Both the position numbers and the translations under genes were made by a program. DNA of 64,000 nt from Achromobacter xylosoxidans. GTDB taxonomy: Bacteria > Pseudomonadota > Gammaproteobacteria > Burkholderiales > Burkholderiaceae_B. The stretch lies in contig NZ_CP061008.1 in assembly GCF_014490035.1 (NCBI RefSeq), positions 5,270,001 to 5,334,000 on the forward strand, written 5' to 3'. The first letter of the stretch is position 1; each line of letters starts with the position of its first letter. The notes below the pieces were generated by a model. It worked only from the letters and a program-made list of their open reading frames with translations, did not search any database and was not told where the DNA came from. Below, in pieces: positions 18,201 to 26,492 of the stretch.

Positions 18201-19084
18201 TGCAACGCATACCCTACGGCGTCCCCTTGGACGCCAGCGCCAATCCCTGGCTGCCGCTGGACCGCGAACTGCGCGCGCAGGGCCTGCGCGTCGCGGGCGC
18301 CGCGCCGGTGCGCGCGGTGGTTTGCGTCACCGTCCACGTCGACGGCCCCGCCGTCGAGGTCGGCCGCAAGCAGTTCCCGGCCGGTCCCCATACCGCGGGC
18401 CGCTATGCCATCCGCCGCGGCGTGGCGCGGCACCTGGAGATCCTGGCGCGCCACGGCATGCCTGCCACGTTCTTCGCCTGCGGCTACGACGTCGAGCACT
18501 ATCCGGCGACCTTCCACCGCATCCTGGAGGCAGGCCACGAGATCGCCGCCCACGGCTATCTGCACGAAGCCTGGGACCTGGGCGATGACGAGCCCGCGCT
18601 GCTGGAGAAAACCCATCGCATCATCCAGCGCGAGCTGGGCGTAACGCCGGCGGGCTGGTGTTCGCCTTCGGGCCGCAAGAGCCATCGGACCCTGCCCGCG
18701 CTGCGACGCCTGGGCTATTGCTACGACGCCAGCGAAAAGGACCAGGACCGTCCCTACCTGCCGGCGGACACGGCGGATTTCATCATGCTGCCGAACAACA
18801 CGGTCTCGCTGGACGACTATCCGTTTTACTTTTCGGGCCACAGCCTCGCGGCGGAAGCGTATGACAACTGGGTGCAGGAATTCGAGGCGCTGCGCCAGGC
18901 CGAAGGCTATGTGCATCTGACCGTGCACCCCAAGGCTGCCGGCGGTTCCGGCACGCCGGCCCGCGCCGCGGCGCTGGACCGCTTCCTGGCCTATCTGGCC
19001 GCCCAACCCGATGTGCACGTCATGACGCTGGAAGCGCTGGCGCGCCACTGCCTTGCCCGCCCCGACGCCTGGAGAAGCGCATGA
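18200..19084 (+). CDS. Polysaccharide-deacetylase (NodB-fold) family hydrolase
   Basis: A 294-residue NodB-homology protein without a signal peptide, so probably cytoplasmic. Motif 1 is degenerate but keeps an Asp (TVHVDGP), and motif 2 has the metal-binding HGYLH (His-x3-His). Later segments (GWCSPSGRKSHRTLPAL and GYCYDASE) match the cytosolic PuuE/cyclic-imide hydrolase branch more than chitin or peptidoglycan deacetylases. It is the middle gene of a three-gene operon (17187-19848) with TGATG and ATGA overlaps on both sides. An amidohydrolase role on a small imported imide or amide is my inference. Confidence 0.8.
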   Translation: MQRIPYGVPLDASANPWLPLDRELRAQGLRVAGAAPVRAVVCVTVHVDGPAVEVGRKQFPAGPHTAGRYAIRRGVARHLEILARHGMPATFFACGYDVEHYPATFHRILEAGHEIAAHGYLHEAWDLGDDEPALLEKTHRIIQRELGVTPAGWCSPSGRKSHRTLPALRRLGYCYDASEKDQDRPYLPADTADFIMLPNNTVSLDDYPFYFSGHSLAAEAYDNWVQEFEALRQAEGYVHLTVHPKAAGGSGTPARAAALDRFLAYLAAQPDVHVMTLEALARHCLARPDAWRSA

Positions 19085-19848
19085 GCGCCGACAAAACCGT
19101 ACTGGTCACCCTCAATGTGCAGGGCACCGGCCCCGAAGCCGCGACCCAGCCGGAAGCCTCGCTGCACGGCCGCGACGCGCATGGCCGCTATACCTACGGC
19201 GGCGGCCTGGCGCGCGTGCTGGACATGCTGCGCCGCCAGGACATCCGCGCCACGCTGTTCTGGCCGGTGTTCGAAGCCGAACGCTGCCGCGACCTGCTGG
19301 ATCAAAGCCTGCGCGACGGTCACGAGGCAGCCTCGCAAGGCAATGCCTACGAAGACCTGCCCGCGCTGGGCGAGCGCGAAGGCGAAGTGCTGGAACGGGC
19401 CCGCGACCGGCTGGCCGAACTGACCGGCGCCCCCCCGCAGGGCTTTCGCTATGCCAGCGCGTTTACCGCCAGCACCGTACCGCTGCTGCACCGGCTCGGC
19501 TATCGCTACGACAGCAGCGCAATCGACGACGACGCCCCCTACGCCCTGGACGCCGACGGCGGCCCCGGCATGCTGGAGCTGCCCTGGAGCGAAGGCCTGT
19601 GCGACGCCACCCATTTCAGCCGCCGCGTGACGCAGGACCGCGCCTACGCGCACTGGGTGGAACAAGGCGACGCGCTGCTCGCGGCCGATGGCTATGCCTG
19701 CCTGACCTTGCATCCGCGCGCCGACAACGGCGTGGGCCGCGCGGCCAGGCTGCTGAAAGTCGAGCAACTGCTGGAGCGCTTCCGCGCCGCGGGCGCCAGC
19801 TTCAAGACCTGCGCCGAATTGGCCGCCGCCTCCCTCCATACGCGCTGA
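19081..19848 (+). CDS. Degenerate NodB-fold paralogue lacking metal ligands
   Basis: A 255-residue protein with the same fold order as the preceding gene product (RVLDMLRRQDIRATLFWPV, then PPQGFRYASAFTASTVPLL, then GYRYDSSAID). Where the partner has HVDG it reads NVQG, and where the partner has HGYLH it reads QGNAY, so the Asp and both His metal ligands are missing. Its start overlaps the previous stop (ATGA). It may be a pseudoenzyme subunit of a heteromer, or use metal-free chemistry. It is intact and not frameshifted. Confidence 0.7.
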   Translation: MSADKTVLVTLNVQGTGPEAATQPEASLHGRDAHGRYTYGGGLARVLDMLRRQDIRATLFWPVFEAERCRDLLDQSLRDGHEAASQGNAYEDLPALGEREGEVLERARDRLAELTGAPPQGFRYASAFTASTVPLLHRLGYRYDSSAIDDDAPYALDADGGPGMLELPWSEGLCDATHFSRRVTQDRAYAHWVEQGDALLAADGYACLTLHPRADNGVGRAARLLKVEQLLERFRAAGASFKTCAELAAASLHTR

Positions 19849-19895
19849 ACGCAGGACGCCCATGGCCTGCTTGCACTGGTAAACCCTGAGCAATA

Positions 19896-19905
19896 TTGGC
19901 GCCAA
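19896..19905. promoter_or_regulatory. TTGGCGCCAA operator, copy 1
   Basis: A perfect 10-base palindrome within an AT-rich patch (ATATTGGCGCCAAAATAAGC), 64 bases upstream of the C45 acyltransferase start. The same core with matching flanks occurs at 28094-28103 and 33365-33374, each just upstream of a unit of the same peptide-uptake function. It is a likely regulator binding site; the GntR protein at 28239-28859 is the best candidate. Confidence 0.65.
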
Positions 19906-19968
19906 AATAAGCTAACATTTTTTCGCCAACCAATTTCCACCCCAGATTGCGGCGCGGCGCGCCGCCCT

Positions 19969-21111
19969 ATGTCCATGACCCAGATCACCCAATTTCCCTT
20001 CGTATCGGTTTCGGGCGCGCCCGAGGCCCGCGGCCGCTCCTATGGCCAGCAAGCTGCCGATCGCGTGCGCAAGAGCGCCAAGATGTACGGCCAGACCCTG
20101 GTCGACCTGGGCTATGACGCCATGGCGCGCACCCAGCTGATCAACGGCTTCGCCCGCGAGATCGAGAACTTCGCGCCGCACTACCTGGAAGAGATGCGCG
20201 GCATCGCCGCGGGCGCCGACGTGCCGTTCGAAGACATCGTGATGGTGAACGCCCGCACCGAAGTCATCGCCAAGGCCCGCGCCGAAAAGAAGAAGGCCGC
20301 CGAACTGGAGCCGGGCGACGGCTGCACCGGCGCGCTGATCCTGCCGACGCGCTCGGCCAACGGCCGCCTGATCCATGGCCAGAACTGGGACTGGCGCGCG
20401 GAATGCGCCGAGACCGCGATCGTGCTGCGTGTGCGCAACGACAACGGCCCCGACATGCTGACCTTCGTCGAAGCGGGCGGCCTGGCGCGCAGCGGCCTGA
20501 ACAGCGCCGGCGTCTCGATCACCGCCAACTACCTGGAATCCGACCGCGACTTCCGCCAGCTGGGCGTGCCGCTGTCGCTGATCCGCCGCAAGGTGCTGGA
20601 ACAGGAACACTTCGCGCTGGCGATCAAGGCGGTGGCAACCACGCCCAAGTCTTGCTCCAACAACATCATGATCGGCATGGCGGCGGGCTTCGGGGTCGAT
20701 TACGAATGCACCACCGACGAAGCCTTCCCCATCTACCCGGGCAGCGATGACCTCATCGTCCACGCCAACCACTGGGTCAGCGACGTGGCCCTGTGCAAGC
20801 TGCGCGACACGGGCCGCGCCAGCACGCCGGAAAGCGCCTACCGCGACTGGCGCGTGCGCCGCCTGTTGAACGAACAATCCAAGCTGACGCGCGAAGACTT
20901 GAAGCGCGCGCTGTTCGATGACTTCGGCGCGCCCTATTCGGTCTGCCGTCCGCCGCGCCCCGGCAGCCACGACAACCTGTCGGCCACGGTGGCGATGGTG
21001 ATCATGGAGCCCGAGGCCGGCCTGATGGAAGTCGCGCCGCTGCCGGCGCTGAACCGCAGTTTCACCCGCTACAGCCTGAGCGCCGAACCCGAACTGCTGG
21101 CTGCCGCCTGA
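19969..21111 (+). CDS. C45-family autoproteolytic acyltransferase/amidohydrolase
   Basis: A 380-residue Ntn-hydrolase related to fungal isopenicillin-N acyltransferase (peptidase family C45). The likely self-cleavage site is the Gly-Cys bond in GDGCTGA; Cys119 would become the N-terminal nucleophile. Segments NWDWRAE and GLNSAGVSITANYLE follow as in the family. No signal peptide is present, so it acts in the cytoplasm. It precedes a peptide-type binding protein by 36 bases, and both share the TTGGCGCCAA operator upstream. It probably hydrolyses or transfers the acyl group of an imported amide or peptide; beta-lactam activity is not implied. Confidence 0.85.
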   Translation: MSMTQITQFPFVSVSGAPEARGRSYGQQAADRVRKSAKMYGQTLVDLGYDAMARTQLINGFAREIENFAPHYLEEMRGIAAGADVPFEDIVMVNARTEVIAKARAEKKKAAELEPGDGCTGALILPTRSANGRLIHGQNWDWRAECAETAIVLRVRNDNGPDMLTFVEAGGLARSGLNSAGVSITANYLESDRDFRQLGVPLSLIRRKVLEQEHFALAIKAVATTPKSCSNNIMIGMAAGFGVDYECTTDEAFPIYPGSDDLIVHANHWVSDVALCKLRDTGRASTPESAYRDWRVRRLLNEQSKLTREDLKRALFDDFGAPYSVCRPPRPGSHDNLSATVAMVIMEPEAGLMEVAPLPALNRSFTRYSLSAEPELLAAA

Positions 21112-21147
21112 AGCGGCGCGCCCGCGCAACCCCAGGAAGACGTATCG

Positions 21148-22713
21148 ATGAAAAACCATTTGTTGAGCGCCGCGGTTGCGCTGGCGCTGGGTTCCATGGC
21201 CGGCGCGGCCTGGGCGCAATCGGCCCCGCCGCTGCGCATTTCACTGACGGCGGACATCCGCTCCACCGAACCCGGCGTCAACCGCGACAGCAACAGCGAC
21301 GCGGTGGTGCTGCACATCGTCGAGGGCCTGGTGGCCTACGGCGAGGATGCCGAGGTGCGGCCGCTGCTGGCCAAATCGGTGGACATCAGTCCGGACGGCA
21401 AGACCTATACCTTCAAGCTGCGCGAAGGCATCACGTTCCACAACGGCAAGCCGATGACGTCGGCCGACGTGCTGTGGACCTGGCAGCATTACACCGCGGC
21501 CAATTCGGGCTGGCGTTGCGCCAGCGAGTTCGACGGGCGCGGCACGGTCAAGGTGACGGGCGTGGAAGCGCCGGACGCGCAGACGGTCGTCTATCACATC
21601 GAAAAGCCCAGCAGCCTGTTCCTGGCGACGCTGGCGCGCGCCGACTGCGGCGGCACCGGCATCCTGTCCAAGGACTCGGTGCGCGCGGACGGTTCCTGGG
21701 ACAAGCCCATCGGCACCGGGCCATTCGAATTGGCGGAATGGAAGCGTGGCGAGTACGTGCGCCTGACGAAGTTCGCGGGCTATTCGAACCTGGACGGCAA
21801 GCGCGACGGCTATACGGGATCGAAGCGGCCGCTGGTGGACGAGGTGCGCTTCCTGATCGTGCCGGACGATTCCACCGCCAAGGCGGCCCTGCAGCGCGGC
21901 AACATCGACATCATCGAGGACGTGTCCAATAGCGACGTGCCGGTGCTGCAAGGCACGCCGAACGTCAAGGTGGCGCATGCGCCGGTGATGAGCATGACCG
22001 CGCTGCTGATGCAGACCAAGGATCCGGTGCTGGCCAATCCCAAGATGCGGCAGGCGCTGGCGCACGCGATCGATTACCAGCAACTGGCGGCGGCAGTGAC
22101 GGAAGGCCTGGCCCAGCCCAACAATTCGATCGTGCCGCTGGTTTCGCCCTACTACGACGCGGCGCAGAAGCAGGGCTGGAACTACGATCCGGCGCTGGCG
22201 CAGAAGCTGCTGGGCGAAGCGGGCTACAAGGGGCAGGATCTGACGATCCTGACGACCAAGCGCTATCCGCAGTCGTACAACTCGGCGGTCATCATCCAGG
22301 CGATGTTGCAGGCGGTGGGGATCAAGGCGCAGCTGTCGGTGGTGGAGTGGGCGACGCAGCTGGACCGCTATAACGCGGGCACTTACCAGATGATGACGTT
22401 CCCTTATTCGGCGCGGCTGGACGCGGCGCTGAACTACGAGATGGTGACGGGGGACAAGGCGAAGCAGCCGCGCAAGGTCTGGGACAATCCCGCCGCGCTG
22501 AAGCTGATCGAGGCGGCGTCGTCGGATACGGATCATGCGAAGCGGCAGGCTTCGTTTGATCAGCTGCATAGGCTGTTCCTGGCGGATGTGCCTAGTATTC
22601 CTTTGTACAACGGGTTGGATATTGGGGCTTATCGGGCGGATATCAGGGGGTATCAGCCTTGGGCGGTCAAGAAGCCGCGGGCATGGGAGGTGGAGCGGGT
22701 TTCGGCTCCTTGA
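21148..22713 (+). CDS. ABC transporter substrate-binding protein, family 5 (peptide/nickel type)
   Basis: A 521-residue periplasmic binding protein with a Sec signal peptide cut after AGAAWAQ. It carries the family-5 sequence YTFKLREGITFHNGKPMTSADV. It is a clear paralogue of the protein at 26493-28052: both have ADIRST-PGVNRD near the N-terminus, matching GTGP segments, and the same C-terminal plan. No permease or ATPase follows, so it presumably delivers to the importer at 28951-32365. AGGAAGA at 21133-21139 is its ribosome-binding site. It is co-transcribed with the C45 enzyme. Confidence 0.92.
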   Translation: MKNHLLSAAVALALGSMAGAAWAQSAPPLRISLTADIRSTEPGVNRDSNSDAVVLHIVEGLVAYGEDAEVRPLLAKSVDISPDGKTYTFKLREGITFHNGKPMTSADVLWTWQHYTAANSGWRCASEFDGRGTVKVTGVEAPDAQTVVYHIEKPSSLFLATLARADCGGTGILSKDSVRADGSWDKPIGTGPFELAEWKRGEYVRLTKFAGYSNLDGKRDGYTGSKRPLVDEVRFLIVPDDSTAKAALQRGNIDIIEDVSNSDVPVLQGTPNVKVAHAPVMSMTALLMQTKDPVLANPKMRQALAHAIDYQQLAAAVTEGLAQPNNSIVPLVSPYYDAAQKQGWNYDPALAQKLLGEAGYKGQDLTILTTKRYPQSYNSAVIIQAMLQAVGIKAQLSVVEWATQLDRYNAGTYQMMTFPYSARLDAALNYEMVTGDKAKQPRKVWDNPAALKLIEAASSDTDHAKRQASFDQLHRLFLADVPSIPLYNGLDIGAYRADIRGYQPWAVKKPRAWEVERVSAP

Positions 22714-23216
22714 TGTTGATTTTGTTGTCTTTGTTGGTGCCGGTGCGGTCTTCGTAGGTCGCCCGGCGGCGCGGGCCTGGTGGCTGCTCGCGCCCACGAT
22801 TGCGGTCCGGAGCGTTCGCTCCGGACTGCCCCTTCGTCATCTTCGTCCTCGCCTTCGGCGACTCCTTCAGATTCCCTCGGGCGCATCGAGGTTGCTCGCA
22901 GCCACCAGGCCCGCACCGCCGGGCTACGAGTTTCTTGGTTCGCTGCGCCGTCAGACCCGTGGGTAGTGGCGAGGTTTGCGGGGCCCGCTGAATGCGGCCG
23001 CCTGCGCGGCCGCATTCAGCTTACTTGGTGGTGGGGCGTCGGAGCGGTGTGCGCTGGCGCGCTGGCGTGGGTCTTGTTTTTTCTCTCCTGCGGTTTTCTC
23101 CCCCCGCACCTTCCTTTCCGTTTTTTTCTCCGCTTTCGCTCTGCCTTCCCTTCTTCTCCCCTTTTCTCGCCACTCTGATTGCCTGGCCGTATCCGGCCAC
23201 GCCTATTAGGGATACT
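22714..23216. repeat. Non-coding segment with nested inverted repeats and a pyrimidine tract
   Basis: I see no credible gene here. A 27-base arm (22761-22787) is repeated inverted at 22898-22924 with one mismatch, enclosing a perfect 10-base hairpin (22805-22814 with 22817-22826). A separate perfect 15-base stem with loop CTGC lies at 22987-23020. From 23071 to about 23175 the plus strand is strongly pyrimidine-rich (C and T, few G), unlike its surroundings, and resembles a Rho-loading region. Together these could terminate the binding-protein transcript, or be remains of a repetitive element. Confidence 0.6.
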
Positions 23217-23241
23217 ACTGGTATCTCTTTGGGATACCAGT
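23217..23241. promoter_or_regulatory. GntR operator candidate
   Basis: ACTGGTATC (23217-23225) and GATACCAGT (23233-23241) form a perfect 9-base inverted repeat with a 7-base spacer. Further GATAC and GGTACC half-sites lie on both sides (23211-23215 and 23244-23249), giving an array of alternating half-sites. It is about 80 bases before the GntR start codon, consistent with autoregulation of the GntR-allA-puuE unit. Function inferred from symmetry and position. Confidence 0.6.
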
Positions 23242-23321
23242 GGGGTACCTTCTCATCCGTTACGCGCGGCGGCAACTCGGAGTCTCTGTCGTCCGCGCTT
23301 TTTTCTTACGCTGCAACACAC

Positions 23322-23960
23322 ATGAACGCTACTCAACGCACCTATCAGACCCTGCTGGACCAGATCGTTTCGCGCCGGATTCCGGCGGGGGAAGTGTTGG
23401 AGGAACGCCGGTTGGCGGATGAGCTGGAGGTGTCGCGCACGCCGTTGCGCGCGGCGATGAACCGGTTGTTGGGCGAAGGGATGCTGGAGCGGCTGTCCAA
23501 CGGATCCATCGTGGTGCGCTCGTTTGGCGTGACGGACCTGCTGGAATTGCTGCAGATCCGCAGCCTGCTGGAAAGCGAGGCGGCGGCGATGGCGACCGGG
23601 CGGATTCCGGCGGAGCCGCTGGAAGGGCTGCGGGCGCGCTTGCAGGCCTTGCTGGATGCGAAGACGCCGGACGAAAAGTCGGATTGGGAGGTCGATAACG
23701 CGCTGCACGATCTGGTGGCGGCGTACTGCGGCAACCGGAATCTGGCGACGATGATCACGGCGACGCGGCGGCAGGTGCGGATGTGCGATGTGGAGCGCTT
23801 GCCGCAACGGCAGGTGCAGGCGCGGGAAGAACACTTGGCGATCGTGGAAGCGCTGCTGTCGGGCGAGTCGGCCCGGGCGCGGCAGGCGATGGCGGCCCAT
23901 CTGGAGAACGTGCGGCGCAGCTATGTGAATTCGCTGGGGTATCTGAGCCATGGCGCGTGA
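23322..23960 (+). CDS. GntR-family regulator (FCD subfamily) of the allantoin unit
   Basis: A 212-residue regulator with an N-terminal winged helix (RRLADELEVSRTPLRAAMNRLLGEGML) and a helical FCD ligand domain; the FCD metal-ligand pattern is partly visible (DNALHDLV). The ATG at 23322 is chosen because the frame upstream reads through the pyrimidine tract as low-complexity Phe/Ser/Pro. Its 3' end overlaps allA by 11 bases, so it is co-expressed with the ureidoglycolate and allantoin genes and probably senses an intermediate of that pathway. Ligand unknown. Confidence 0.88.
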   Translation: MNATQRTYQTLLDQIVSRRIPAGEVLEERRLADELEVSRTPLRAAMNRLLGEGMLERLSNGSIVVRSFGVTDLLELLQIRSLLESEAAAMATGRIPAEPLEGLRARLQALLDAKTPDEKSDWEVDNALHDLVAAYCGNRNLATMITATRRQVRMCDVERLPQRQVQAREEHLAIVEALLSGESARARQAMAAHLENVRRSYVNSLGYLSHGA

Positions 23961-24456
23961 CCTGGACGCATCCCCGCGCGTGATCCGCCCGCGGCCGCTC
24001 ACGCCCGAGGCCTTTGCGCCATATGGCGAGGTGATCGCGCACCAGGGCGCGGAGCGCCGTCACTATCTGACCGAGCCCATGCGGCATGGGCCCGAGGTGG
24101 TTCGCCAGGCCGGCTGGGTCAGCCGGGTGCAGGCGGCGCCGGGGCCGGTGGAGATCCGGCTGATGGAACGCCACCGCCATGCGGCGCAGAGCTTCGTGCC
24201 GTTGACGGACTCGCCCTATCTGGTGGTGGTGGCGCCGACCGGCGCCGACGATCTGCCCGACATGGCGCGGCTGGAAGCGTTTCTCGCGACTGGCAGCCAG
24301 GGCGTGTGCTACCGCGTGGGCGTCTGGCATCACGGCCTGACCGTGTTGCAGGGGCCGGCGGAATTCCTGGTCCTGATGGGCCAAACCGGCCGCGGCGATG
24401 ACGACGAGTTCTGGCAGGCGCCGGCTCCGCACGCCCTGGTTTCGATTTCCGATTGA
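23950..24456 (+). CDS. allA: Ureidoglycolate lyase (AllA family)
   Basis: A 168-residue cupin-fold enzyme that splits ureidoglycolate into glyoxylate and urea, the last step of allantoin breakdown. The family segments LTPEAFAPYGEVI near the start, RHRHAAQSFVPL in the middle and GVWHHGLTVL (with the active-site His pair) are present. Length is normal for AllA. It overlaps the GntR gene and precedes the puuE-like gene by about 10 bases. Allantoate amidohydrolase, which would link the two enzymes, is not in the window. Confidence 0.9.
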   Translation: MARDLDASPRVIRPRPLTPEAFAPYGEVIAHQGAERRHYLTEPMRHGPEVVRQAGWVSRVQAAPGPVEIRLMERHRHAAQSFVPLTDSPYLVVVAPTGADDLPDMARLEAFLATGSQGVCYRVGVWHHGLTVLQGPAEFLVLMGQTGRGDDDEFWQAPAPHALVSISD

Positions 24457-24466
24457 CCCTACCTCA

Positions 24467-25408
24467 ATGGCTAGCCCCGCTATGACTACCGATCATCCGC
24501 ACTTGCGCCGCGATTTCGTCGGCTACGGCGCCAACCCGCCCGATCCCCGTTGGCCGGGCGGCGCGCGCCTGGCGTTGAACCTCTGCATCAATTACGAGGA
24601 AGGCGGCGAGCCTTCGGTGCCGGACGGCGACGCTGAATCCGAGACCGGCCTGACCGAGGGCGGCGCCGGCGGTTTCGCCGGGCGCGACCTGGCGGCCGAA
24701 TCGATGTTCGAGTACGGCAGCCGGATCGGCTTCTGGCGCGTGCACCGGCTGCTGCAGGAACGCGGCATGGCGGCCACGATACTGGGCTGCGGCCTGGCGC
24801 TGGAACGCAATCCGGAGGTCTGCGAGGCCATCAAGGCGGCGGGCTATGACGTGTGCGCGCACGGCTGGCGCTGGGAACGGCACCAGAACCTGACGCTGGA
24901 AGAAGAGCGCGAGCGCATCCGCCGCACCGTGGAATCGATCACCCGCACGGTGGGTTCGCGCCCGCTGGGCTGGTACTGCCGCTACGGCCCCAGCCTGAAC
25001 ACCCGCGCCCTGCTGGCCGAGGAAGGCGGCTTTCTGTACGACTCCGATACCTATAACGACGAGCTGCCCTACTGGACCGAGGTCGGCGGCAAGCCCCACC
25101 TGCTGGTGCCTTATGGCCTGGCCAATAACGACGCCAAGTTCATCCGCGGCGGCATGGCCACGGGGCAGGACCTGTTCGAGTACCTGCGCGACGCATTCGA
25201 CATGCTGTACGAGGAAGGCGCCACGGCTCCCAAGATGATGTCCGTGGGATTGCATCTGCGGCTGGTCGGCCAGCCGGGCCGCGCGGCAGGCCTGGCGCGC
25301 TTCCTGGACCACGTGGCGGCGCACGGCGACGTCTGGGTCTGCCGGCGCGCCGACATCGCTCGCCACTGGCATGCGCACCATCCGGCCGCCCAGGGCGCCG
25401 CGCGCTGA
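24467..25408 (+). CDS. puuE: PuuE-type allantoinase (NodB-fold)
   Basis: A 313-residue NodB-fold hydrolase of the metal-independent allantoinase branch. It begins RRDFVGYGANPPDPRWPGGA, which is nearly invariant in PuuE, and has the AHGWRWERHQNL block in place of the classical His-x3-His motif. It opens the hydantoin ring of allantoin to allantoate. Starts at 24467 and 24482 are both possible; the conserved region begins at residue 11, so either fits. The adjacent allA supports purine catabolism. Some relatives act on other cyclic ureides. Confidence 0.87.
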   Translation: MASPAMTTDHPHLRRDFVGYGANPPDPRWPGGARLALNLCINYEEGGEPSVPDGDAESETGLTEGGAGGFAGRDLAAESMFEYGSRIGFWRVHRLLQERGMAATILGCGLALERNPEVCEAIKAAGYDVCAHGWRWERHQNLTLEEERERIRRTVESITRTVGSRPLGWYCRYGPSLNTRALLAEEGGFLYDSDTYNDELPYWTEVGGKPHLLVPYGLANNDAKFIRGGMATGQDLFEYLRDAFDMLYEEGATAPKMMSVGLHLRLVGQPGRAAGLARFLDHVAAHGDVWVCRRADIARHWHAHHPAAQGAAR

Positions 25409-25451
25409 TTCGTTTTCTGCATCGCCCACGTTTTCTCATCAGGAGAGCAGC

Positions 25452-26447
25452 ATGTCGAAGTACCAGAAAATCAATCGCCGCGGCCTGCTGGCCACGGCCC
25501 TGGCCGGGTTGCTGGCGCTGGGCTTGAGCCCGGCGGCGCAAGCCGAGGCCTATCCCAGCAAGCCGATCCGCATCGTCGTGCCCTTCCCGCCCGGCGGCGC
25601 GGCCGACACCCTGGCGCGCGCGCTGTCGCAGCAGTTGAACGACACGCTGGGCAAGCAGGTCATCGTGGAAAACCGCGCCGGCGCGGGCGGCACCATCGGC
25701 ACCAATGCGGTGGCGCGCGCGGAGCCGGATGGCTACACGCTGCTGTTGGGCAACGTGTCCACGCTGGCGATCGCGCCCAGCCTGTATCCGAACCTGAACT
25801 ACGACCCGGTGAAGGATTTCACGCCCATAACCCTGGTGGGCAAGAGTCCACTGGTATTCGCGGTCAATCCGGGCCTGCAGGCGAAGAACCTGCCCGAACT
25901 GATCGCGCTGGCGAACAAGGATCCCGGCAAGCTGACCTTTGGCTCTTCCGGCGCGGGCAGCATCACCCACCTGACCGGTGAAGTGCTGAACCTGGCCACG
26001 GGCGGAAAACTGGTGCACGTGCCCTACAAGGGCAGCTCGCCGGTGCTGCTGGCGGTGGCCTCGGGCGAATTGAGCATGGGCGTGACGCAGGTTGTGGAGA
26101 TGCTGCCGCAGTACAAGGGCGGCCGGGTTGGCGCCGCGGCGGTGACGGGCATCGAGAAGTCGCCCGCCCTGCCCGACGTGACCACCGCTGCCTCGCAAGG
26201 CGTGAAGGGACTGGAAGCCACCACGTGGTACAGCCTGATGGCGCCCGCGGGCGTGCCGGCGGAAGTGGTGCAGCGCCTGCATCCGGCGCTGGAAAAGGTG
26301 CTGACCAACGCCGAGCTGCGCAAGCGCTTTGCCGACGAGGGCCTGATCCTGGCGCCGTCCACGCAGGCGGAGCTGAGCGCGTTCCTGGGCAATGAAGTGC
26401 GCGACTGGGCCGCGGTGATCAAGCAGGCGGGCGTGAAGCTCGACTAG
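25452..26447 (+). CDS. Bug/TctC-type periplasmic solute receptor (orphan)
   Basis: A 331-residue receptor with a Sec signal peptide (start MSKYQKINRRGLLA, cleavage after AAQA) and the YPSKPIRIVVPFPPGGAAD mature start typical of Bug proteins. AGGAGAG (25440-25446) precedes the ATG. It is 43 bases downstream of puuE and so is probably co-transcribed, suggesting that its ligand is a purine-derived ureide or related carboxylate. No TctA/TctB genes are near. Confidence 0.9.
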   Translation: MSKYQKINRRGLLATALAGLLALGLSPAAQAEAYPSKPIRIVVPFPPGGAADTLARALSQQLNDTLGKQVIVENRAGAGGTIGTNAVARAEPDGYTLLLGNVSTLAIAPSLYPNLNYDPVKDFTPITLVGKSPLVFAVNPGLQAKNLPELIALANKDPGKLTFGSSGAGSITHLTGEVLNLATGGKLVHVPYKGSSPVLLAVASGELSMGVTQVVEMLPQYKGGRVGAAAVTGIEKSPALPDVTTAASQGVKGLEATTWYSLMAPAGVPAEVVQRLHPALEKVLTNAELRKRFADEGLILAPSTQAELSAFLGNEVRDWAAVIKQAGVKLD

Positions 26448-26451
26448 CGGC

Positions 26452-26483
26452 TGGCGCCGGGCCGCGAGCGCGGCCCGGCGCCA
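26452..26483. terminator. Strong hairpin between convergent TctC and binding-protein genes
   Basis: A perfect 15-base GC-rich stem (26452-26466 with 26469-26483) around AG fills the gap between the two convergent stop codons. It can serve both strands; there is no T run. Confidence 0.7.
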
Positions 26484-26492
26484 TCAAGCGTC

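Noticed and set aside
19969..21111. Penicillin-biosynthesis acyltransferase
   Set aside because: The family match is real, but there is no beta-lactam pathway here and bacterial C45 proteins are diverse hydrolases.
22714..23216. Insertion sequence remnant
   Set aside because: Inverted repeats are present, but there is no transposase frame and no target-site duplication that I can see.
22992..23321. N-terminal extension of the GntR gene through the pyrimidine tract
   Set aside because: The frame is open, but gives low-complexity Phe/Pro/Ser sequence and passes through the operator; the conserved domain starts at the ATG at 23322.
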